A stretch of 64,000 nucleotides of DNA. Origin: Arenibacter sp. F20364. Lineage in GTDB: Bacteria > Bacteroidota > Bacteroidia > Flavobacteriales > Flavobacteriaceae. A model generated the notes under the pieces. That model did no database searches, had not been told where the DNA came from, and worked only from the letters and a program-made list of their open reading frames with translations. The position numbers were made by a program, and so were the translations under genes. The stretch covers positions 1 to 64,000 of the forward strand of contig NZ_JALKBD010000001.1 of the NCBI RefSeq assembly GCF_023015905.1. Direction: 5' to 3'. Positions 35,720 to 45,194 of the stretch are shown here, one piece after another. Positions within the stretch are counted from its first letter, which is position 1. Every line of letters begins with the position of its first letter.

Positions 35720-35850
35720 ACTAATAATTTTTAGTTAGTTAATTAGATGTTAAGGGAGTTACCCCCAATGTTAAATAATTACTAAATTTTAATTTTCGAG
35801 TTTAGGTGGAGAAATTAATTCGACTAATGACAATTGCCAAAAGCCTAATG
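35720..35850 (-). promoter_or_regulatory. Conserved SusC leader with GGG/CCC hairpin, copy 1
   Basis: Upstream of the SusC start the minus strand reads TTAGTCGAATTAATTTCT, TTTAGTAATTATTTAACATT, a short hairpin GGGGGTAACTCCC (35754-35766), and AACTAACTAAAAATTATTAG. Nearly the same blocks, in the same order and at similar distances from the ATG, precede the SusC at 40984. Conservation of non-coding sequence points to a shared promoter and 5' leader. Confidence 0.6.
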
Positions 35851-36099
35851 ACGTATTATCGAAAACGTTTTAGTAGAAAATTGAAATACTATTTTGATAT
35901 TAATGTATAAAAAATACCTTATTAGGTAAAAATAATATCATAATAGTGGTGGGGTTTTTGATTTTGGATAACCGATTTGATTGCACACAATGAAAACATA
36001 TCGATTATAAGTGATATTGGCCAGGGCAATATCAGCAGTAAGAAATAAGAAACTTGCAAATACCTTAACAATATCGAAGCTTAAATACTTCACAAAAAA

Positions 36100-36123
36100 A
36101 AGAGGAGGGCAACCCCTCCTCTT
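36100..36123 (-). terminator. Rho-independent terminator after SusD (pair 2)
   Basis: AAGAGGAGGG pairs perfectly with CCCTCCTCTT around a four-base loop. On the minus strand it is followed by eight T residues. It lies about 30 bases beyond the SusD stop and separates the two SusCD units. Confidence 0.85.
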
Positions 36124-36154
36124 CTTTAATTTAAACAAACTAAAAATAAATTTA

Positions 36155-37873
36155 TTACTTGGCCCACCAGAGTTTGGTACCCTGAACATCTGGCCCTTGC
36201 TGTTGTAGTGCAGCATTTGTATTGTCACCATTGGTGTTATAAGCACCATTCCCATAGCGCATGCGTTGGGGATAAGCACCATTTAAGGTAGTTCCCGCTG
36301 CGAAAATATCAAAATCACTTACTCCTTCATACAACTCAGTCGGATATCCGGTATCACGAACTACAGCCCAGGCTTCAAAACCATCGGTATAGGAAACGAT
36401 CCATCGCTGTATCGCAATCTTCTCTAGATTCTCGTCTACCGATCCGTTCAATTGTGCCATATCCTCCGTTCCTAGAAACGTAGATATATCCCCTTCTGGA
36501 ACATCCCACATGGCCATAGCCTGGCGAATACCTTCCTGATAAAGTGATTGGGCATCTCCTGAGGCCAAGCCTTTTACAATTGCCTCTGCCTGTAGAAAAT
36601 TACCTTCCGCTGCGGTCATTACCACTTCAGGAAAAATTTCCTTTCCCTGGTTTTTAGGGTTAATTACAATATCTGCCGGTCTGGAAAACAGCTGTTCCTT
36701 TACCTGGCCATAGACAAATCCGTTCAAGCGAGTAGGCTGACCAACGTAATAATCTCCTGCTGCTATGGAAATACCTACGGTATCAATAGTAACCCCATCA
36801 TCAGTTTTAGTCCCAGAAGTAGAAGAATAAGATACTCCGGCGTCATCGAGTTGTTGCAAGATAAAAGCGGAATGCTTGGAAAATAGATCCCTTGAATCAC
36901 CTTCTGCATCCTGCGTTAAAACTACATCACCGCCATCAATTGGCTTTGCGTAGTATGTCAATCGCGGATCGTTATTGTTTCTTAGGTAGTCGATCAACGT
37001 TTTACCTACATTCCAATTTGAACCAGTTCCAAAATTCCACCATACGTCACCATATGCGGCATTGGCCCATTGGCTAATATCCGGATCCTTTTCCATCAAT
37101 GCATTTTCGTCAGAAGCGGTCAATAGTGGTGCCGCCAAAGCCTCCTCAATGGCACCTTCCGCAAATGTAGCACCATCGGCCCCTTCAGCCCTTAACGCCA
37201 TTCTCAATTTTAAGGTATTGGCCAATTTCTTCCATTTTTGCATATCACCACCAAAGAACAGGTCGTTATTGGTCAATAATTCAACCCCTTCTCCTGATAC
37301 TTCGGCATCTCCTATAATTGCCATGGCCTCATCCAAATCAGCGATCGTCCCTTGATAAATGGTGGATAGATCGTCATATTTTGGCGTAATATTGTCTGGG
37401 TCGAAAGCTTCGGTGTAAGGAGCCATACCAAAAGTATCCACATACATTTGATAATACAGACCCTTCATTATAAGACCGATGGCATAGAATTTCTCGTTTT
37501 GAAGATCACCGCCCTCTTTCACAAAATTGATAAATCCACTTAATTTACCAAGATACCCCGACATCCAGTCGTATGCAGCATCTGTATAACCGGAATTGTA
37601 ATCATATCCCAAGGCATCTGTCCACCAACTACCGCTAAACCCAAAGGTAAAATGACCGGCATAACGATCCGCGTGGATAAGTTGTGCTCTCCAATAAGGA
37701 TAACGGTTTGGAGCGTATAACTGAATCTGTAATTCCGTCATAAAAAATTTGGCACTCACTTCATCCGAAGTAAAGGCATTTGGATTTTCATTGATTTCGT
37801 CAAAATCCGAACAACTGTTAAATCCAAGAATCACCAAAAAAACAAAGGCTATCTTTTTTAATATACTTTTCAT
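36155..37873 (-). CDS. SusD/RagB-family outer-membrane lipoprotein (pair 2)
   Basis: The 572-residue lipoprotein has a signal (KKIAFVFLVILGFNSC) with the lipidated Cys followed by SDFDEINENPNAFT. The DFDEINENPN start is typical of the SusD-like group. Later landmarks are YAIGLIMKGLYYQMYVDTFG, QKWKKLANTLKLRMALRAEG and the C-terminal KIAIQRWIVSYTDGFEAWAV, then RYGNGAYNTNGDN. It binds substrate at the cell surface and pairs with the SusC encoded 9 bases upstream. A strong terminator follows, so this pair can form its own transcript. Confidence 0.93.
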   Translation of the reverse strand: MKSILKKIAFVFLVILGFNSCSDFDEINENPNAFTSDEVSAKFFMTELQIQLYAPNRYPYWRAQLIHADRYAGHFTFGFSGSWWTDALGYDYNSGYTDAAYDWMSGYLGKLSGFINFVKEGGDLQNEKFYAIGLIMKGLYYQMYVDTFGMAPYTEAFDPDNITPKYDDLSTIYQGTIADLDEAMAIIGDAEVSGEGVELLTNNDLFFGGDMQKWKKLANTLKLRMALRAEGADGATFAEGAIEEALAAPLLTASDENALMEKDPDISQWANAAYGDVWWNFGTGSNWNVGKTLIDYLRNNNDPRLTYYAKPIDGGDVVLTQDAEGDSRDLFSKHSAFILQQLDDAGVSYSSTSGTKTDDGVTIDTVGISIAAGDYYVGQPTRLNGFVYGQVKEQLFSRPADIVINPKNQGKEIFPEVVMTAAEGNFLQAEAIVKGLASGDAQSLYQEGIRQAMAMWDVPEGDISTFLGTEDMAQLNGSVDENLEKIAIQRWIVSYTDGFEAWAVVRDTGYPTELYEGVSDFDIFAAGTTLNGAYPQRMRYGNGAYNTNGDNTNAALQQQGPDVQGTKLWWAK

Positions 37874-37882
37874 AGTTTTTTT

Positions 37883-40800
37883 TTAGAAATTAAGAATAAA
37901 ATTCAAACCAATACTTCTAATAGTCGGTACGTTGTTGAGTGAAATACCTTGACCACTAAGTCCAGTTCCAAGTACAGCTTCTGGATCGATATCCGGTGCA
38001 TCTTTATAGAAGAAAAATAAATTTCTACCTATTAATCCAAGTGAAGCAGAATTTACTCCTAAAGATTTTGACACCCTATTTGGCAAACTATAAGTTAAAG
38101 AAAATTCCCTCAACCTTACATTGGTTTGATCATAAATATAATTTTCAGCTATTCCTGACATTGCTCCCCAATAGCGCTGTCCAGAGACGTTTACTGTATT
38201 CTGGGCACCAGTGTCGGTATTAATGGCATCAACTATAATACCATCTTCCCTATAAGCCAAACTTCTTTCAGAAACACCTGTACCGTCCAGGGAAGAAGAA
38301 GTGGCGGAATATACCTTACCACCAAATCTTCCGTCCACTAAAAAGCGCATGGACAAGTTTTTGTATGTAAACGTATTGGTAATACCCCCTTGCCAATCCG
38401 GTTGTGAATTTCCTATCAATACGGTTTCCGAAGAGGCAATTGGTAATCCTTCGGCATTTACCAATAGATTTCCACTATCGTCTGTATCCCATACCGTTCC
38501 ATAAATATCGCCTATACCACCATCAATCTGAGCTCTAATGGAAACGTTACCACTATTGGTCGTATTTAATGTCACCGTTTCCAATTCCTGAATCATTTCG
38601 TTTACAGTATTCTCATTCTTGGAGTAATTTAAATTAACGTCCCATGAGAAATTATCCGTTCTTACAGGTGTACCTCCAAATTGCAATTCAATACCCTTAT
38701 TCTGTACCTCTCCAAAATTATCCAGGAAAAAACTGTACCCGGTAGCCGGATTAACAGGAGTCCTGAAAATCATGTCTTTGGTAATAATGTTGTAATAAGA
38801 GAAATCAGCAAATAATCTATTTTGGAATAGACGCGCCTCAAAACCTATTTCAGAAGATGTCACATTTTCCGGTTTAAGATTTGGATTGTATTTCACATCT
38901 GGAAAACCCAATACAGTTAAACCCAAATAACCGATCGTACTTACAGGATAGGTTTGTGAAAGTTGATAAGCTCCAGTATCATTACCCACTTGTGCCCAAC
39001 TTCCCCTGATCTTAAGTAGGTCCAAAACCTTTCTTTCAGGATCTATAAAACGGTTCGTCAAGAACGACAGGTTAACCGAAGGGTAGAAGAAAGATCTATT
39101 TTCTTCTGGCAAGGTAGACGACCAATCATTTCTTCCCGTAACATCAAGATAAAGAAAATCGTCATAGGCAAAATTGAATGCGGCATATAAGGAATTTACC
39201 TTTTTAATGGCACTTGGTGAGTGGCTAGTGGTCTGCTCTTGTGTATTCGCCAAAATATGTCGGTTAGGTATCTTGAAACGAGACCCCGATACACCAATGC
39301 TCTGGGCAGAAGTTTTAAACAAGTTACCACCAAGGTTGGCTGAAAGATTCAACTTTTCTGTAATATCAAGATTGGAAGTAAATAAAAAGTCCGAATTCAA
39401 TTCTGAAATCTTAGTTTCCGAAAAAGAAAGTCCTCCAAATCTGGAAAAATGATTTCCTTCAGCTGTTATCCGTGCATTGCTTATATTGGTAACATCACCA
39501 CTCATGCGCACGAAAAGGGAAAGCCAATCATTAAACTTATAATTTACCTTTGCCAAGCCCAAAAAGCGGTTTCTTGACTCTTTGTTACTATCCTCATTTA
39601 AGATCCAATAAGGGTTTCCAGTACTATTTCCCTGACCTGTGTAACTAATAACATCGTAATCACTGATATTGTTATCCGGGTCATATAAGCTCGGATTTTC
39701 AACTTGATAATTTTTAAGATCGGCAGTTCTTACGTTACGTGGCATATAAAAAACATAACCCAACACCCCTTCAGAACCGAGTGATATCCTATTGTTAAGG
39801 TTTTGTGTAAAATAGGTCACCTTGGTATCAAAGCTCAATTTATCGGACAGATCTGTCATTGCCCTTAAATTAAAGTTATGGCTTTCAAGTCCCGAATTGG
39901 GCAAAATAGTATTTGTATGGTTATTGGTATAAGAGAACCTAGCGTTGAACTTCTCCCCGCCACCAGTAAGTGCAAAGGAGTTAATATTCTGAACACCGGT
40001 TTCGAAAAAATCGGATACATTATTTTCCTGTTCTACATAAGGCCTTTCCGTGCCATCAAAATAAATTTCAGGTGAACCATCCAATCTTGATCCCCATGAA
40101 GAACCTCCCAGACTTCCCATATCCGGATAAACGGTTCCACTAGTGCCTTGACCATATTCATTTTGATAGTCCGGCAAAAACATTGGGTTTTCCACGGTAA
40201 TATTGGAATTAAGGGTTACTCCTAACCCTTTGGACCTTGTACCACTCTTAGTAGTAATTACAATGGCTCCGGAAGCCGCTCTAGAACCATACAGAGCCGC
40301 TGCGTTTGGACCTTTAAGTACAGAAACCGATTCGATATCCTCTGGATTTATATCGGTAATACCTCCTCCGGAAACAGAACTATTGTAAACACTACCACCA
40401 GATTCGTTACCCGAATCATTGATCGGGATACCATCTACTACAATTAGCGCCTGGTTTCTACCGGTAATTGAGTTATTTCCACGAATAACTATTCTAGATC
40501 CTGAACCTACGCCTCCGGACTGACTAACCGTTAAACCGGCAACCTTACCCACAAGGGAATTGGCCACGTTATAGTTCTTAACGGTATTGATCTCATCTGA
40601 CTGGAGTTCCGTCATGGCATAACCTAAGGACTTTTTCTCCCTGGAAATACCCAAAGCTGTAACCACAACTTCCCCAAGTTGTTCCGCATCTTCAAGTAAA
40701 GAAACGTTAACGGTGGACTGCCCATTAATCGAAATTTCCTTAGGGGAAAATCCAAGGGAAGAAAAAACCAAAACACCATTCCCATTGGTAACCTCTATAG

Positions 40801-40984
40801 TATAGTTACCATCAAAATCGGAAGATGTACCATTGGACGTACCCTTCTCCACAACGTTTACACCGGGCAATGGAACTCCCTGGTCATCGGTCACCGTCCC
40901 GGTAACCGTAATATTCTGAGCCATTAATCCCTGAACACAGAAAATGGTCAGAACCATAAAATAGTAATGAATTTTTTTAATCAT
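37883..40984 (-). CDS. SusC/RagA TonB-dependent receptor (pair 2)
   Basis: The 1033-residue protein has a signal peptide (MIKKIHYYFMVLTIFCVQGL) and a CarboxypepD_reg-like domain (GTVTDDQGVPLPGVNVVEKG). A plug follows (NQALIVVDGIPINDSGNESG; DIESVSVLKGPNAAALYGSR), then a barrel ending in NVPTIRSIGLNFILNF. As in pair 1 it would import a glycan product with its SusD partner. The start is followed by a tightly coupled SusD, and the upstream 5' leader is conserved between the two SusC genes. Confidence 0.95.
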   Translation of the reverse strand: MIKKIHYYFMVLTIFCVQGLMAQNITVTGTVTDDQGVPLPGVNVVEKGTSNGTSSDFDGNYTIEVTNGNGVLVFSSLGFSPKEISINGQSTVNVSLLEDAEQLGEVVVTALGISREKKSLGYAMTELQSDEINTVKNYNVANSLVGKVAGLTVSQSGGVGSGSRIVIRGNNSITGRNQALIVVDGIPINDSGNESGGSVYNSSVSGGGITDINPEDIESVSVLKGPNAAALYGSRAASGAIVITTKSGTRSKGLGVTLNSNITVENPMFLPDYQNEYGQGTSGTVYPDMGSLGGSSWGSRLDGSPEIYFDGTERPYVEQENNVSDFFETGVQNINSFALTGGGEKFNARFSYTNNHTNTILPNSGLESHNFNLRAMTDLSDKLSFDTKVTYFTQNLNNRISLGSEGVLGYVFYMPRNVRTADLKNYQVENPSLYDPDNNISDYDVISYTGQGNSTGNPYWILNEDSNKESRNRFLGLAKVNYKFNDWLSLFVRMSGDVTNISNARITAEGNHFSRFGGLSFSETKISELNSDFLFTSNLDITEKLNLSANLGGNLFKTSAQSIGVSGSRFKIPNRHILANTQEQTTSHSPSAIKKVNSLYAAFNFAYDDFLYLDVTGRNDWSSTLPEENRSFFYPSVNLSFLTNRFIDPERKVLDLLKIRGSWAQVGNDTGAYQLSQTYPVSTIGYLGLTVLGFPDVKYNPNLKPENVTSSEIGFEARLFQNRLFADFSYYNIITKDMIFRTPVNPATGYSFFLDNFGEVQNKGIELQFGGTPVRTDNFSWDVNLNYSKNENTVNEMIQELETVTLNTTNSGNVSIRAQIDGGIGDIYGTVWDTDDSGNLLVNAEGLPIASSETVLIGNSQPDWQGGITNTFTYKNLSMRFLVDGRFGGKVYSATSSSLDGTGVSERSLAYREDGIIVDAINTDTGAQNTVNVSGQRYWGAMSGIAENYIYDQTNVRLREFSLTYSLPNRVSKSLGVNSASLGLIGRNLFFFYKDAPDIDPEAVLGTGLSGQGISLNNVPTIRSIGLNFILNF

Positions 40985-41105
40985 ACTAGTAATTTTAAGT
41001 TAGTTTAATTTATAAATTATAGGGTGTTACCCTAAAGTTAAATAAATACTAAATGTTCCAATTATTAGTTAAATGAAGAAAATAATTCGACTAACAACTT
41101 AAGAC
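40985..41105 (-). promoter_or_regulatory. Conserved SusC leader with GGG/CCC hairpin, copy 2
   Basis: The minus strand contains TTAGTCGAATTATTTTCT, TTTAGTATTTATTTAACTTT, the hairpin AGGGTAACACCCT (41021-41033) and AACTAACTTAAAATTACTAG before the ATG. TTGG followed 18 bases later by TAACTTTA may be the promoter core. The block order matches that upstream of the other SusC gene. Confidence 0.6.
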
Positions 41106-41206
41106 AAAAGCCGAACAACGAATTTAATAGGCAAAAAAAGAATCTCGGAAAGCATAAATTGTATCAATATTCGCATAATTTTCGCAACTTTATCATCTGC
41201 CCCAAG

Positions 41207-41254
41207 AATAAGTAGCCCCCTGTTTCATAATTATGAAACAGGGGGCTACTTATT
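41207..41254. terminator. 48-bp perfect palindrome, bidirectional terminator
   Basis: AATAAGTAGCCCCCTGTTTC...GAAACAGGGGGCTACTTATT is a perfect 24-base inverted repeat with no loop mismatch, followed by T-rich sequence. It lies between the end of the GH29 gene and the SusC promoter, where the long catabolic transcript should end. Confidence 0.65.
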
Positions 41255-41334
41255 TTTACAATGGACAAGTCCCTGAAGTCAATTATTTCAGGGCAAGCCC
41301 TTGAGGTATCAGAAGGAAACTACCAATAACATTT

Positions 41335-41391
41335 CGACGCCCGCCTGAATGGAACGGGCAGGCCAGCCTGAACACGGGCAGGTAAGCGTCG
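41335..41391. repeat. REP-like imperfect palindrome
   Basis: CGACGC and GCGTCG enclose inner arms built from GCCTGAA, GGGCAGGC and CGGGCAGG, giving a branched GC-rich hairpin in otherwise AT-rich DNA just beyond the GH29 stop. It resembles intergenic REP/mini-hairpin elements. Confidence 0.4.
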
Positions 41392-41430
41392 GAGCATTTT
41401 AATCTCGATTATCGAGTAAAAGTTGTTGCA

Positions 41431-42921
41431 CTATTTAATTTTAATAACAAATGCTTCGGTATCCAACAATTCACCCCACAATTCCTTAGGGAGCTGAATA
41501 GCCATTCCATCTTCTTTTTGGGTCCATTTTAATTTTTGTTTGGACCCAAGTAATTGTGCCTTAGCACTCCTTTTTGGCTCATAGTCCGGAAAAATTATTT
41601 CGGAAGGCAAGGAAGTCTGCCCTTTTTCAACTAAATGTGTAAGATACACACTGCCATCAGGCTTGGCCGTAACACAAACATTGTCAAACTTAAAGGGAGC
41701 CAAAGACCGAGTACCATAAATGGCTTCCTTATTTATAGCCATCCAATCGCCAATTTCAGTCAATAGATCATACGCTCCCTTGTCCCATTCCCCTTCTGGG
41801 CTTGGCGCGATATTCAACAAAAGATTACCTCCTTTGGCCACAATATCTACCAGTGTGTGAATGGCTTCCCGTCCGGACATGTACTTGGCATCAAAAGAAT
41901 AGGACCAACCGCCTCCTGCTATAATACAGGACTCCCAAGGGTAAGGAAGTGGTTTTTCGGGCACCCTATTTTCCGGTGTTAAGTAATTTTGATTTTTACC
42001 ATGAACGGCACGGTCCACTACAATTAACCCTGGTTGCTTTTCCCTGGCCTTTACTACCAGTTCATCCATCTTAATATCTTGATTAACAATACGGTTCTTC
42101 AGATATCCATTGTCATTGTTGACCAACTGTTGCTCATACCAATTGGTAATTTCAGATTTTGGTGTTTTGGCCACCCAGCCACCATCCAACCACAAAATAT
42201 CTACCTTGCCGTAATCTGTTAGCAATTCCAATATTTGATTGTGGGTAAAATCTATATAAGACTGCCACTTTTCTGGATTTGCCTCGGGCTCATAATTAAC
42301 ATTCCTATCCCTTGGAGGATAATAAGGATCCCAATACGTAGGCGTATTCCAATCCGGCTTGGAAAAATAGGCTCCCGCCCATAACCCTTGACCCCTGAAG
42401 GAATTGAATATTTCCTTAGTAATATTTGCTTTGGGGTTAGTTGAGAACGGAGTTTTTGGGTCCGTTATTTTATAATCCGTGTATTTGGAATCGAACATTG
42501 AAAATCCGTCATGGTGCTTGGTGGTGAACACCACATACTTCATACCTGCGTTCTTAGCCGCCTTGGCCCATTTATCTGGGTCAAATTTTACGGGATTAAA
42601 GGTTTTCTGCAAGCCTTCATACTCTTTTTTGTAGGTATTATAATCACTGGGGTTAGAGCCCTTTGTCCGATCGCACCAACCGTACTCTTCGGGACATAGC
42701 GACCATGATTCCACAATACCCCACTGACTATAGGTCCCCCAATGCATTAAAAGACCGAATTTCATATCCTGCCATTGCTCCAATTTTTCCAATACTAAAG
42801 GATCAGTCTCCGGAACATACCTTTCATCCTCATAAATTGCCTGTGCTCCCATTTCCTGAAAAAAGAAGGCAACTGCCAGAGTGGTCAAAAAGATTTTATA
42901 ACTGTTTTTGGTAATCTTCAT
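41431..42921 (-). CDS. GH29 alpha-L-fucosidase
   Basis: The 496-residue enzyme has a signal peptide (FLTTLAVAFFFQEMGAQ). GH29 hallmarks are KFGLLMHWGTYSQWGIVESW, YVVFTTKHHDGFSMFDSKYT and VDILWLDGGWV with nucleophile Asp246, followed by GGNLLLNIAPSPEGEW. It removes alpha-L-fucose with retention of configuration in the periplasm or at the surface. It starts 11 bases after the DUF4838 gene and is the last gene of the long catabolic operon. Fucosidase fits core- or antenna-fucosylated N-glycans or other fucosylated marine glycans. The acid/base residue cannot be fixed by eye. Confidence 0.93.
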   Translation of the reverse strand: MKITKNSYKIFLTTLAVAFFFQEMGAQAIYEDERYVPETDPLVLEKLEQWQDMKFGLLMHWGTYSQWGIVESWSLCPEEYGWCDRTKGSNPSDYNTYKKEYEGLQKTFNPVKFDPDKWAKAAKNAGMKYVVFTTKHHDGFSMFDSKYTDYKITDPKTPFSTNPKANITKEIFNSFRGQGLWAGAYFSKPDWNTPTYWDPYYPPRDRNVNYEPEANPEKWQSYIDFTHNQILELLTDYGKVDILWLDGGWVAKTPKSEITNWYEQQLVNNDNGYLKNRIVNQDIKMDELVVKAREKQPGLIVVDRAVHGKNQNYLTPENRVPEKPLPYPWESCIIAGGGWSYSFDAKYMSGREAIHTLVDIVAKGGNLLLNIAPSPEGEWDKGAYDLLTEIGDWMAINKEAIYGTRSLAPFKFDNVCVTAKPDGSVYLTHLVEKGQTSLPSEIIFPDYEPKRSAKAQLLGSKQKLKWTQKEDGMAIQLPKELWGELLDTEAFVIKIK

Positions 42922-42932
42922 TTTTAACTGCT

Positions 42933-45176
42933 TTAATTAATTATTATTTCATCCGCAAAAAGCCAAGAAGGCAGTCCGGCCGCATGGTGCCAATAAGGTG
43001 TTTTTGTATTGGTAGCCTTTACTTTTATATAGCGAGTATCTGTTTTATCAAAATCCAACTTAAAATATTGAATTTGGTTTACCTTGCTTTCCTTAGTTAG
43101 GGGCATGGGATTAGTAATGGTTCCAAAATTTTCAAAATGCTCATTATCCAAGGAGCCCGAATAAGTAACTCTTTCCGGAAAAAATACAATGTGATTGGTC
43201 ACTTGTAAAAAGGCCAAGGAAATGGTACTTATGTCCATTGGCCCACCTAAATCTACCACCACCTCCATATCATTACCTTCATACCCCAACCAGTTGGCGT
43301 AAAAACTGCTTCCTCCCAGAGCTCCATCCGTTAGTGCCATTGGGTCCTCCTTTGCATATTTTTTGGGTTTTGTAATGGTAACGACCTTCTTTCCCATAGC
43401 CACATTGGGCATTCTTATCACCTCTAGTGCCGACATATAATTTGCCAAATACTCGGTCACCGTAAAACCCATCTCATTCATTAAGGTAATATTGTTCTTG
43501 TCACTGGTGGCCCTAAAATTATCCAGCAATGTTGTTACCAATGGATTTATAATCTTTTTACCTTCTACATTGGGAACCAAAAGTCCATATACGTCTGTAA
43601 TATTCTTCCTACTGGCCTCCAATACAGCAAAATCCACCCCCAAGCGCGCCATCTTTACCCGAGCCAAAATTTCCGGTTTTTCGGCTACAGCCTTTTCGGC
43701 TTTATCAAATAGTTTAGAATATTTTGAAAGCATCTCCGGGCTTAAATAAGATGAAAATGCCTCCGATGGATCTCCGTAGAGGAATAGAAAAAATTCCTTG
43801 TCCTCCTTTAACTTGGCATGAATTTCATCTATGTATTCTTTTATAAACACACCCGCTTCTTGGTAATAACCCGTGGTGAAATCGGTCAAAAGCATATCAA
43901 GATCTTGATCCGGATTCCATAGCAGTTGGGCCGTTATATAGGATCTAAGTTCAAAAAGTTCACTGGGATTGTTACTGTGCTGTTCAAACACCCACTTGGC
44001 ATTATTGTCCCTAAACAATTTAATATTGGGCTGCAGCGTCTGAATATTGGGAAAGGGGGTAAAAAAATTGGTAAACTGTGTAGTATAATCCCATATTCTA
44101 ATGTTCTTGGTTAGTTTACTCCATCCTATTAGATCGTTTGCAAAATCGGTACATTTTTTGGCAATGGGCGCGCTTCTATCACATTCTATAGAACAAAGTG
44201 TAATCAATACATTGTCCAAGGGTTTCGTCTTACATGGCTTCCGCGTATATTGATAGGCCAAGGTAGAAATCATCTTGTCCGGGAAAGTAGCCGCCACCTC
44301 ATTTACAAATCGTATCATAGTTCCCGATGGGCTACCTTCTTCTTCATCTATTTTACTGCAATTGTCGCACTGACAATGCTGCTGATTATCATCCTGACTT
44401 ACCGATAGAACCTTTGCTTTAGGATATTGTTGAAACAAAGAAGCCACGGAATCCTTTACAATTGAAAGCACCTCGGGATTGGTAAGGCACAATTGTGTCG
44501 GCAGACGTTCATCGCCCCTTAGTGCATAAAACTCCGAATGGGACTCATAAAATTTTTCCTCCGGTATAAACTTATGGAAAGTGTGTACCCTTGCACTTGG
44601 AACATAACTTGGAAACGATTCATGGGTTACTTTTTGCTGGTCCGCATAGTCGGGATTGTCATAAAACAATCTTGAATGTACGGTTCTAGTAGTGATATCC
44701 GGGCTGTAACGAAAATCCAAAGCTGGTAGATCAATAGTTTTAGAGGTCGGAATTTTTTCTGCTCCGGGTGCATACCATCTGCAACCCAAGTAGCGTTCCA
44801 AAAATTCATATATGGCATATTTTGTTGCCCGATTAGATCCGCCATAAATTAACAAGTGCTTGTCTTCTGTCCTAATAACAATGTCTTCCCTTCCCAAATT
44901 CTCGCCCTTTAAATTTCCGATATAGAGCTTGTTTTTTTTTATGTCCTGAGAACTTTCATCAACCAAGGGCAATTCCACCCCACTAATATCCAGAATATAT
45001 TTTTGGAGAATTTCCGCTGATTTGTATTGACCTTCTGTTGCACTGCCCATGAAGACAATCTCGTAGTCCGACTGCCCATCACGAACCAATTCAATTCCAT
45101 CCTTTTCACAGGAGGTTAAGATTGATAATATTAATAAGAAACCTAGTAATTTGAAATTTGTCCTTAATATTTTCAT
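42933..45176 (-). CDS. DUF4838 lipoprotein with C-terminal F5/8C-like module
   Basis: The 747-residue protein has a lipoprotein signal (LLGFLLILSILTSC). An N-terminal alpha-glucuronidase-like domain follows (KNKLYIGNLKGENLGREDIV; RATKYAIYEFLERYLGCRWY). The DUF4838 core spans about 200-480 (VLSVSQDDNQQHCQCDNCSK; RFVNEVAATFPDKMISTLAY). The last 150 residues form a discoidin-like module ending GLPSWLFADEIIIN. DUF4838 proteins are TIM-barrel-like and presumed glycoside-active, but no activity is established for the family as far as I know. It sits 18 bases after GH92. The C-terminal module is shared with the GH20 and the DUF2231/cytochrome protein. Confidence 0.85.
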   Translation of the reverse strand: MKILRTNFKLLGFLLILSILTSCEKDGIELVRDGQSDYEIVFMGSATEGQYKSAEILQKYILDISGVELPLVDESSQDIKKNKLYIGNLKGENLGREDIVIRTEDKHLLIYGGSNRATKYAIYEFLERYLGCRWYAPGAEKIPTSKTIDLPALDFRYSPDITTRTVHSRLFYDNPDYADQQKVTHESFPSYVPSARVHTFHKFIPEEKFYESHSEFYALRGDERLPTQLCLTNPEVLSIVKDSVASLFQQYPKAKVLSVSQDDNQQHCQCDNCSKIDEEEGSPSGTMIRFVNEVAATFPDKMISTLAYQYTRKPCKTKPLDNVLITLCSIECDRSAPIAKKCTDFANDLIGWSKLTKNIRIWDYTTQFTNFFTPFPNIQTLQPNIKLFRDNNAKWVFEQHSNNPSELFELRSYITAQLLWNPDQDLDMLLTDFTTGYYQEAGVFIKEYIDEIHAKLKEDKEFFLFLYGDPSEAFSSYLSPEMLSKYSKLFDKAEKAVAEKPEILARVKMARLGVDFAVLEASRKNITDVYGLLVPNVEGKKIINPLVTTLLDNFRATSDKNNITLMNEMGFTVTEYLANYMSALEVIRMPNVAMGKKVVTITKPKKYAKEDPMALTDGALGGSSFYANWLGYEGNDMEVVVDLGGPMDISTISLAFLQVTNHIVFFPERVTYSGSLDNEHFENFGTITNPMPLTKESKVNQIQYFKLDFDKTDTRYIKVKATNTKTPYWHHAAGLPSWLFADEIIIN

Positions 45177-45194
45177 TCACAATGCTGTTTTGAT

